A stretch of DNA of 5,326 nt. It comes from Pseudomonadota bacterium. GTDB lineage: Bacteria > Bdellovibrionota_C > UBA2361 > OMIW01. Shown here piece after piece: positions 1 to 5,326 of this stretch; the first letter of the stretch is position 1, and each line of letters begins with the position of its first letter. A program made the translations under genes and the position numbers. Under the pieces are notes generated by a model. It had not been told where the DNA came from and ran no database searches. It saw only the letters and a program-made list of their open reading frames with translations. The DNA is taken from positions 1 to 5,326 of the forward strand of contig OMIW01000021.1 in NCBI GenBank assembly GCA_900299205.1. Direction: 5' to 3'.

Positions 1-104
1 CACGAGAGCTACTCACCGACAATCAAACACCCACCCACTACCCATTTCATTGATGATTTATTTCATCCCGTAAGATGCGCTCTCTGAAAAATTAAATCCT
101 CATC
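1..104. other. Left flank with no supportable gene
   Basis: This short stretch lies downstream of the hypothetical minus-strand gene. It is strongly C-rich on the plus strand at 21-45 and AT-rich at 44-100. It holds two copies of ATTTCAT (44-50 and 60-66) and a weak 5-bp inverted repeat, GATGA/TCATC (52-56 and 63-67), with a 6-nt loop. Neither is strong enough to call a terminator. All three plus-strand frames are open from the edge for at least 50 bases, so the tail of a gene entering from the left is possible but cannot be shown. Confidence 0.4.
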
Positions 105-767
105 TCAATTTACTCGCACATCCCGGCCCATTACCTCCTCCCGGTGTAGAGCGCCTCCGTCCCATATCAGCAGTTCAACCCCTGATTCTCCCATCACCGG
201 GAAAAACTCCCCAGGCTGTAATCGCACCACCGCGAGATGAACCTGAATAGCACATGGCTTCTGGCTATCACCTGTGGCCACCCGCATTCGATGGCTCGGA
301 AATGTAAAAGATCCTCCCATCAGACGACGGCCTAGGCACCTCCCCGTTTCGGCGATTTCGTCGGAACCAACTGACGGAAGACTACCCGTCCAAAAAAGAA
401 GACATCCCTCGGACCGATCTCGTTCATCGGTTACGACCGGTGTTCCGTCAGCAAGAAGGCGTACAGAAAATCTGTCCTCTTCCAGTATTTCATAACGTCG
501 CAAGAGCTGGCCCAAGATACTCGGATATCGAGCGATCACATCGCGTGATTCCTCATTACTGTGCAGAGCGTCCCGGGCTTCATCAACCAATACTCCCTCG
601 TAGAGAAGCTCTCCCTTACTATCGCGGGCCACATACCATTCGTGCGCGTACGGTGGAGAGCCGTGAATCATAATCTCCCTGATGGTGGGACCCCTCATAA
701 CCGACGGCAAACGAAACGCCCCGCGGTCACGAAATAACCAATTTTCACCGAAGGTAATGTGCTTCAT
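105..767 (-). CDS. Hypothetical protein, 220 aa, unknown function
   Basis: I do not recognise this protein. It starts with ATG (complement of 765-767), preceded by a good purine-rich ribosome binding site at 775-781 with a 7-nt spacer, and ends at TGA (complement of 105-107). It has no signal peptide and no membrane-length hydrophobic stretch, so it is probably cytoplasmic. The N-terminal part (about 1-100) is charged and rich in Arg, Glu and Asp. The C-terminal part (about 120-205) is more beta-like, with alternating hydrophobic runs and a PGEFFPV segment near 185-191 followed by a VELLIWDGG turn near 197-205. That shape recalls a small beta-barrel domain such as a cupin, but the cupin metal-binding histidines are absent, so no family is assigned. 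Arginine greatly outnumbers lysine (only three Lys). It is divergent from acnA across a 269-bp gap and therefore separately transcribed. The start signal and the length of the open frame support a real gene. Confidence 0.72.
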   Translation of the reverse strand: MKHITFGENWLFRDRGAFRLPSVMRGPTIREIMIHGSPPYAHEWYVARDSKGELLYEGVLVDEARDALHSNEESRDVIARYPSILGQLLRRYEILEEDRFSVRLLADGTPVVTDERDRSEGCLLFWTGSLPSVGSDEIAETGRCLGRRLMGGSFTFPSHRMRVATGDSQKPCAIQVHLAVVRLQPGEFFPVMGESGVELLIWDGGALHREEVMGRDVRVN

Positions 768-774
768 CTCCGTA

Positions 775-781
775 CCTCTCT
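775..781 (-). promoter_or_regulatory. Ribosome binding site of the 220-aa hypothetical gene
   Basis: On the minus strand the bases read AGAGAGG, a close Shine-Dalgarno match, followed by a 7-nt spacer and then ATG (complement of 765-767). The spacing is near ideal. It is the main evidence that this minus-strand frame is translated, rather than the shorter open frames on the opposite strand. Confidence 0.7.
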
Positions 782-1023
782 CTTAACGACTTCATACGAG
801 CAACGTAACCACGCTGACACCCTGCCCTGAATACATCCAAACTTCAAGGGGTTAAAAGTACGGCTCACGTTCTTCCCAACAATCCATGGCAAACAGCAAC
901 TCCCAAAGAAGAACCCCGTTTCTCAAAGCCCACGTCTTGACGACGCATAGGTACGTAGTGGCACACTTACACTCGCTCTTTTGCATCTGGTGGTGCAGGC
1001 GCAGCCACCTTTTTGTCTCATCC

Positions 1024-1028
1024 GAGGA
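1024..1028 (+). promoter_or_regulatory. Ribosome binding site that fixes the acnA start
   Basis: GAGGA at 1024-1028 sits 8 to 9 nt before the ATG at 1037-1039, a normal Shine-Dalgarno spacing. The frame is open further upstream to a TTG at 1013. That TTG has no purine-rich site before it (the preceding bases are pyrimidine-rich), and starting there would put this GAGGA inside the coding sequence. The ATG at 1037 is therefore preferred, giving 904 residues instead of 912. Confidence 0.7.
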
Positions 1029-1036
1029 ACCTCCCT

Positions 1037-3751
1037 ATGTCGTTCTCTAATACCGCCTTCGTTCGCCCTTTCGGTACTCTTTCAGCCACCAATTCGCGGC
1101 AACTTTACTCTCTCCCTCTTCTTGAGCAACAGGGTTGGGGGGCTATTCGGCGGTTGCCGGTATCGTTGCGGATAGTGCTCGAATCGCTTCTCCGCAACTG
1201 TGACGGCAAGCGGGTTTCAGAGGAGCATGTACGCGCTCTTTGTGGCTGGCAGCCTCAAGCGCCTCGTCAAGAGGAGATCCCGTTCGTGGTCGCTCGGGTG
1301 CTATTGCAGGATCTCACCGGGGTTCCCCTCGGCGTTGATCTTGCGGCGATGCGGAGTGCGGTTGAACGGCTCGGCCGCGATCCAGCGATGATCGAACCGC
1401 TTGTTCCGGTTGATCTCGTGGTCGATCACTCGGTCCAGGTTGATTTCTCAAGCCAAGCCGATGCGTACCTGAAAAACCTCTCGATGGAGTTTGGCCGAAA
1501 CCAGGAGCGATATCAGTTCCTTAAATGGTGCATGGAATCGTTCAAGAGTTTCCGGGTTATTCCCCCGGGTATCGGGATCTGCCATCAGGTCAATCTCGAA
1601 TATCTCGGCCAAGGGGTACTCACTAATGGCGCGGTTGCCTACCCTGATACCCTCGTCGGTACAGACTCACACACGACGATGATCAATGGACTCGGCACCG
1701 TTGGTTGGGGTGTGGGTGGCATCGAAGCTGAAGCGGCGATGCTCGGCCAACCGGTGTACATCCTTACTCCTGATGTCGTGGGCGTTCATATTTCAGGGCG
1801 GCTACGCGAGGGGGTGACTGCAACGGACCTGGTCCTCCACGTGACCGAGATGCTCCGCAAGGCAAAAGTCGTTGGAAAATTCGTTGAATTCCACGGTGAA
1901 GGAGCGCGCTCACTATCGGTGCCTGACCGTGCAACGATCGCGAATATGGCCCCTGAGTACGGCGCAACGATGGGCTTCTTCCCTGTTGATGAGCGGACCT
2001 GCGATTACCTTCTCGCGACAGGTCGCGATCCGGAGATAGTAGCGACGGTTCGCGCCTACTATGAAGCGCAAGAGATGTTCGGTATTCCTCTGGCGGGCGA
2101 GTGCGATTACACGACCGTCATCGAGCTTGATCTCAGCACGGTAAACCCGAGCGTTGCTGGTCCCAAGCGCCCTCAGGACCGCATCGACCTCAGCGCAGTT
2201 GCTGCTCGTTTCCGTGAGGCGTTCCATCTTCCTGTTTCTGAAAATGGATTTGGCAAATCAGAGGCGCAGCTCCGCGATAGGCATCAAGTGGCCGATTCCT
2301 CTGCTCACGACCAATCGCACACCCTTGGCCACGGCGATATTCTTATTGCAGCGATAACGTCTTGCACCAACACGTCGAACCCGAGTGTAATGCTCGCAGC
2401 GGGTCTCCTTGCGAAGAAGGCAGTTGAAAAGGGACTCTCGCGCGCTCACTTTGTTAAAGCATCGCTCGCTCCCGGATCTCGGGTTGTCACCGAGTATCTC
2501 GAGAAAACGGGGCTACAGCCGTATCTCGATGCGCTTGGATTTAATCTGGTCGGTTATGGATGTACCACCTGCATCGGCAACTCGGGTCCACTCGACCCCG
2601 CCGTTGAATCCGTTGTGCAGAAGAACGATCTCGTTACCGCGAGCGTTCTCTCAGGTAACCGCAACTTTGAAGCTCGGGTCCATCAAAGTATTAAAGCAAA
2701 CTTTCTCCTCAGCCCACCGCTTGTCGTGGCATACGCGATCGCTGGGTCCATCCTCACCGATCTGACCCATGAGCCAATCGGTGCTTCATCATCGGGAACG
2801 CCGGTGTATCTGCGTGATATCTGGCCATCCACCGACGAAGTAGAAGCACTGATGCAATCAGCGATGGACCCCGCTACATATCGACGGCTCTATTCAGGCT
2901 TCGAAAATCAAAATCCCCTCTGGCAAGAGGTGCCCGCTCCGCGTGGTTCGCTCTACGCATGGAATACCGACTCGACCTACATTCAGGAGCCGCCGTACTT
3001 TGAGAACTTTTCGGGTGCTCCCGCATCCGTCTCCGACGTGAAAGATGCGCGTATCCTGCTCATGGTCGGCGATTCACTTACCACCGATCACATCAGCCCC
3101 GCAGGTTCGATAAAACCCTCCTCGGCGGCCGGCACATTCCTGATCGGTCGTGGTGTTTCGCGCGAAAACTTCAACAGCTACGGCGCTCGTCGCGGCAACC
3201 ACGAGGTGATGGTTCGTGGTACCTTCGCGAACGTGCGGATCAAAAACAAGATCGTTCCTGGTTCTGAGGGACCCGTGACGCGTCATCAACCATCGAATGA
3301 GGAGCTCAGCATTTACGATGCATCGCTGAAATACCAGAGCGAAGGCACGCCGCTGGTTGTTTTCGCGGGGAACGAATACGGCACCGGAAGCTCTCGCGAC
3401 TGGGCAGCGAAAGGAACTCGCCTTCTCGGGGTAAAGGCGGTTATCGCGCAGAGCTTTGAGCGGATTCACCGGAGCAATCTCATCGGAATGGGCGTTCTCC
3501 CCTGTCAGTTTGTTAACGGCGAAAGCGCAGAATCGCTGGGCATCACGGGTAATGAGACGATTGCCCTGACCGGGATTACCGGCTCTGCGCTGGTGCCCCG
3601 TAAAGAGCTCTCCCTCTCGATTGCTCGCGCTAATGGCTCGAAGGTCGAGACCAAGGTGCTGCTGCGGATCGATACACCGATTGAAGTGGAATACTATCGC
3701 AACGGCGGTATTTTACCGTACGTACTACGAGAGCTACTCGCGGCGCGTTAA
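1037..3751 (+). CDS. acnA: Aconitate hydratase A (AcnA/IRP1-type aconitase)
   Basis: Cytoplasmic [4Fe-4S] enzyme of the TCA cycle that interconverts citrate and isocitrate through cis-aconitate. From the ATG at 1037 it has 904 residues, close to E. coli AcnA (891). Seen in order: an N-terminal segment with the typical [10 protein letters not shown] and [15 protein letters not shown] pattern (about 29-56); the [13 protein letters not shown] block (about 151-163); GTDSH at 208-212; the first cluster cysteine in [11 protein letters not shown] (Cys443); the other two in [11 protein letters not shown] (Cys509 and Cys512); [15 protein letters not shown] at 678-692, which opens the swivel domain; a [13 protein letters not shown] signature; and YGTGSSRDW at 781-789, whose serines (785/786) include the catalytic base. 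The 66- and 3-residue cysteine spacing equals that of E. coli AcnA (435, 501, 504). The gene is intact, with no frameshift or missing key residue. AcnA-family relatives such as 2-methyl-cis-aconitate hydratase (AcnD) are a less likely alternative. The MBL hydrolase gene follows after 22 bp, so co-transcription is likely. Confidence 0.97.
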   Translation: MSFSNTAFVRPFGTLSATNSRQLYSLPLLEQQGWGAIRRLPVSLRIVLESLLRNCDGKRVSEEHVRALCGWQPQAPRQEEIPFVVARVLLQDLTGVPLGVDLAAMRSAVERLGRDPAMIEPLVPVDLVVDHSVQVDFSSQADAYLKNLSMEFGRNQERYQFLKWCMESFKSFRVIPPGIGICHQVNLEYLGQGVLTNGAVAYPDTLVGTDSHTTMINGLGTVGWGVGGIEAEAAMLGQPVYILTPDVVGVHISGRLREGVTATDLVLHVTEMLRKAKVVGKFVEFHGEGARSLSVPDRATIANMAPEYGATMGFFPVDERTCDYLLATGRDPEIVATVRAYYEAQEMFGIPLAGECDYTTVIELDLSTVNPSVAGPKRPQDRIDLSAVAARFREAFHLPVSENGFGKSEAQLRDRHQVADSSAHDQSHTLGHGDILIAAITSCTNTSNPSVMLAAGLLAKKAVEKGLSRAHFVKASLAPGSRVVTEYLEKTGLQPYLDALGFNLVGYGCTTCIGNSGPLDPAVESVVQKNDLVTASVLSGNRNFEARVHQSIKANFLLSPPLVVAYAIAGSILTDLTHEPIGASSSGTPVYLRDIWPSTDEVEALMQSAMDPATYRRLYSGFENQNPLWQEVPAPRGSLYAWNTDSTYIQEPPYFENFSGAPASVSDVKDARILLMVGDSLTTDHISPAGSIKPSSAAGTFLIGRGVSRENFNSYGARRGNHEVMVRGTFANVRIKNKIVPGSEGPVTRHQPSNEELSIYDASLKYQSEGTPLVVFAGNEYGTGSSRDWAAKGTRLLGVKAVIAQSFERIHRSNLIGMGVLPCQFVNGESAESLGITGNETIALTGITGSALVPRKELSLSIARANGSKVETKVLLRIDTPIEVEYYRNGGILPYVLRELLAAR

Positions 3752-3773
3752 TCAACTAAATCTTGGCTGCCCC

Positions 3774-4655
3774 ATGCACCGCATCATTTCAGCACCCGAA
3801 CAGATAGATCTCGCAATCCCCACACTCGCTGGATTTGCCGACTTTATCGGGTGCTGGTGCGGACGGGTTGAAAGTGGTTTTTTTCTGGTCGATCCGGGGC
3901 CCGCGGCGACGATACCTGTGGTTCTCGAGTATCTCGATTACCGCAAGGTATCAACGCTTACTGCCATACTCCTCACCCACATCCACGTCGATCACGCTGG
4001 TGGTGTAGGCCTTCTCGCCGAAGCTTTCCCCGAGACTCCAATTGTCTGCCCGGCCCGCTCAATTCGTCATCTCGTTGATCCAACCCAGCTAACGACGGCA
4101 TCACGGACCGTCCTGGGCACCCTTATGGACCACTACGGTGGATTGTCCCCCGTCCCTGCCGAGCGCATCATAGCCGCCGAGGAGAGCTCTTGGGGAAGTA
4201 TTGCCACCCCTGGGCACTCGCCCGATCATACCGCCTACCTCGTTGATGGGTTCCTCTTCTGCGGCGAAGCACTTGGCGTCATCTGCGCGCCCGTCTCGCC
4301 CACTTACCGCCGACCCGCAACGCCACCACGCTTTGAACCAACTCCCTATGCCGCATCAATCACCCGGCTCGCAGAGACCGCAGCCCACACCGCCTGTTTT
4401 GGACACTTCGGTTCTCTTCCCTTTACTCAAAACCTCTGCACCGAGAGTTTCGACCAGATAACCCATTGGATCGCAGCTATTGGCGACAATCGAGAGGCCT
4501 CAGACCAGGAGCTCATCGCCCATCTTACCGCAACCGATCCACTCTTTGAAGCGTGGAACGAACTACCTGAAACGATCCGCCAACGAGAGGAAATATTCAT
4601 CGCAAATACTTTTGCAGGTATCCGTGATTATTTGGTGCGCCAGCAGGGTGCCTGA
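3774..4655 (+). CDS. MBL-fold metallo-hydrolase (COG0491-like), substrate unknown
   Basis: A 293-residue cytoplasmic protein of the metallo-beta-lactamase fold, which usually holds two metal ions and hydrolyses thioesters, lactones or similar bonds; the substrate here cannot be inferred. Motifs: FLVDPGPAATI at 37-47; THIHVDHAGG at 68-77, giving His69, His71, Asp73 and His74; TPGHSPDH at 145-152 with His148; CGEALGV at 163-169, where Glu165 stands in the usual place of the bridging Asp; and FGHFG at 209-213 with His211 as last ligand. A RRPATPPRF stretch (179-187) and an alpha-helical tail ending near ANTFAGIRDYL fit a subgroup I remember in Deltaproteobacteria. The frame is open back into acnA, but ATG 3774 is the first start after the acnA stop and puts the N-terminus where the family needs it. 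No good ribosome binding site precedes it, so translational coupling to acnA is plausible. The protein is acidic and has a single lysine (Lys58). Confidence 0.88.
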   Translation: MHRIISAPEQIDLAIPTLAGFADFIGCWCGRVESGFFLVDPGPAATIPVVLEYLDYRKVSTLTAILLTHIHVDHAGGVGLLAEAFPETPIVCPARSIRHLVDPTQLTTASRTVLGTLMDHYGGLSPVPAERIIAAEESSWGSIATPGHSPDHTAYLVDGFLFCGEALGVICAPVSPTYRRPATPPRFEPTPYAASITRLAETAAHTACFGHFGSLPFTQNLCTESFDQITHWIAAIGDNREASDQELIAHLTATDPLFEAWNELPETIRQREEIFIANTFAGIRDYLVRQQGA

Positions 4656-4663
4656 TCGACCAG

Positions 4664-5326
4664 TCACTCTCTGCTGCTTTTGCGAGCCGCGTACTCGTCT
4701 GCGCTCTCTCGGGGCACTACCACAGTAAGACTGTGATAAGCCTTGGCCCAGCAAAGGTTACAGACTACTGAGAGAGGCTCAACAATCGAGGCAGCAGCCT
4801 GTATGCAGTAGCCCGCAGCGTAAAGAAGAAACGGAATTCGCGCTGCCTCGGCCGCGCTCTTCTCTTCATCATGCCCCACGAGGGAGCGATACATTGCCGC
4901 GACAAAAAGCACCCCCGCACCCCCCGCTCCTACCGCCGGGAGCACTGTTCCGATAGAAATCGCGGTCGACACAACTGCCGCAAAATCGGCGACACCGTAG
5001 AGGAGAATAGACCGTCGATACCCGGCAGCAATTCTCTTCTCTGAAGCAGCTCTCCCGACAGGATCGGTAGCCAGAAGGCTTTCCTCGCGATCCTTTACCC
5101 AGCCAATCTGGTACTCTCCAGTAGCCCACAAAAGAAGAGTGACCCCCGGGAGCAGGGCCGAGCCGACCAGCCCCGAATTGGACCCAAAAAGAGGAATAGT
5201 CAGCATGACAATCGCGCTGACGAGATTAACATGCCCCAGCCGCCAGAACGGGACCGCATACGCTCCTCCTCGATAGGTTGCCTGAACCTGTCCACCAAAA
5301 ACGAACACAGCAGCAACAAGCTGAAG
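4664..5326 (-). CDS. Multi-pass membrane protein of unknown function, 3' part only
   Basis: I do not recognise this protein. The frame is open to the right edge, so the N-terminus is outside the window; 220 residues are visible before TGA (complement of 4664-4666). A GTG at 5306-5308 could formally start it, but the preceding codons (LQLVAA) continue a hydrophobic helix, so a start further upstream is more likely. Numbering from the edge, hydrophobic segments lie at about 1-10 (tail of a helix), 33-47, 52-69, 107-128, 131-146 and 165-191, so at least five membrane spans are indicated. A hydrophilic loop at about 71-106, rich in Lys, Arg, Glu and Asp, and a shorter one at 147-164 (GHDEEKSAAEAAR) separate the spans. 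The C-terminal tail (about 205-220) is charged. No catalytic, transporter or ATP-binding motif is evident. It converges on the MBL hydrolase gene with 8 bp between stop codons, so it belongs to a different transcription unit read from the right. Confidence 0.7.
   Translation of the reverse strand, partial: LQLVAAVFVFGGQVQATYRGGAYAVPFWRLGHVNLVSAIVMLTIPLFGSNSGLVGSALLPGVTLLLWATGEYQIGWVKDREESLLATDPVGRAASEKRIAAGYRRSILLYGVADFAAVVSTAISIGTVLPAVGAGGAGVLFVAAMYRSLVGHDEEKSAAEAARIPFLLYAAGYCIQAAASIVEPLSVVCNLCWAKAYHSLTVVVPRESADEYAARKSSRE

Larger units (their letters stand above)
768..1036. promoter_or_regulatory. Divergent intergenic region between the hypothetical gene and acnA
   Basis: This gap lies between two genes transcribed away from each other, so the promoters of both should lie here. 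It is less GC-rich than the acnA coding region. A TTGACG hexamer at 937-942 (plus strand) is a fair -35 element, but nothing resembling TATAAT follows at 15-19 bp. TACACT at 968-973 is a possible -10 but has no partner at the right distance. On the minus strand TGTATT (complement of about 830-835) is a weak -10 candidate. CGTC-TT-GACG (933-942) is a small palindrome overlapping the -35-like hexamer. No riboswitch, terminator hairpin or RNA gene is evident. The regulatory role follows from gene arrangement; the exact promoters are not identified. Confidence 0.45.

Noticed and set aside
2-14. 13-base match between the left edge (2-14) and the 3' end of acnA (3727-3739), suggesting a duplication of the acnA tail
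   Set aside because: The match does not extend on either side, and one 13-base coincidence in a window this size is not surprising.
3-53. Possible C-terminal tail of a plus-strand gene ending at TGA 51-53
   Set aside because: Only about 16 codons are visible, the other two plus-strand frames are also open here, and the translated residues show no recognisable motif.
274-673. Two plus-strand open frames (274-495 and 440-673) antisense to the hypothetical gene
   Set aside because: They are short, Arg/Pro/Ser-rich low-quality translations without ribosome binding sites, and lie opposite a longer, well-started gene.
1013-1036. TTG at 1013 as the acnA start, giving 912 residues
   Set aside because: There is no Shine-Dalgarno site upstream of it, and the GAGGA at 1024-1028 is correctly placed for the ATG at 1037.
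2735-2742. GCGATCGC octamer, the HIP1 motif abundant in cyanobacteria, together with many GATC sites in acnA
   Set aside because: I saw the octamer only once. The GATC excess is limited mainly to acnA and is explained by Asp/Ile/Arg codon choice.
3621-3773. N-terminal extension of the MBL hydrolase overlapping the end of acnA
   Set aside because: The extension is an out-of-frame reading of acnA codons with no family resemblance; the MBL fold begins just after ATG 3774.
4721-4735. Perfect 6-bp inverted repeat CACAGT-AAG-ACTGTG, a possible hairpin terminator
   Set aside because: It lies inside the membrane-protein coding region, has a 3-nt loop and a weakly GC stem, and is not followed by a T-run on either strand.

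Overview
The window is an ordinary stretch of bacterial chromosome. It is dense in genes and about mid-50s % GC in the coding parts. It holds one gene identified with certainty (aconitase of the AcnA/IRP1 type), one assigned confidently to a family (metallo-beta-lactamase-fold hydrolase), and two protein genes I do not recognise. There are no tRNAs, rRNAs, insertion sequences, CRISPR repeats or phage genes. A full-length AcnA implies a bacterium with an oxidative TCA cycle. The MBL protein resembles, from memory, a COG0491 subgroup I associate with Deltaproteobacteria/Desulfobacterota-like genomes. That is only a hint, and the taxon is left open.

Layout. Positions 1-104 are a C-rich, partly AT-rich flank with no supportable gene. 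A minus-strand gene (105-767) encodes a 220-residue soluble protein of unknown function and has a clear ribosome binding site. A 269-bp divergent intergenic region (768-1036) should carry the promoters of that gene and of acnA, but no textbook promoter stands out. The acnA gene (1037-3751, plus strand) follows, with its iron-sulfur cysteines and swivel-domain signatures intact. After a 22-bp gap comes the MBL-fold hydrolase (3774-4655, plus strand), probably in the same transcript. It ends 8 bp short of the stop codon of a convergent minus-strand gene (4664 to the right edge) for a multi-pass membrane protein whose N-terminus lies outside the window.

Function. AcnA interconverts citrate and isocitrate in the cytoplasm. 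The hydrolase next to it keeps all its histidine metal ligands, but its substrate cannot be read from the sequence, and no known pathway links it to aconitase. The two unknown genes point away from the acnA-MBL pair and are probably separate transcription units. I looked for an undescribed system and do not see one. The points worth a second look are modest: the two unrecognised proteins, the very tight convergent junction, the near absence of lysine in the hydrolase, and the strand composition.
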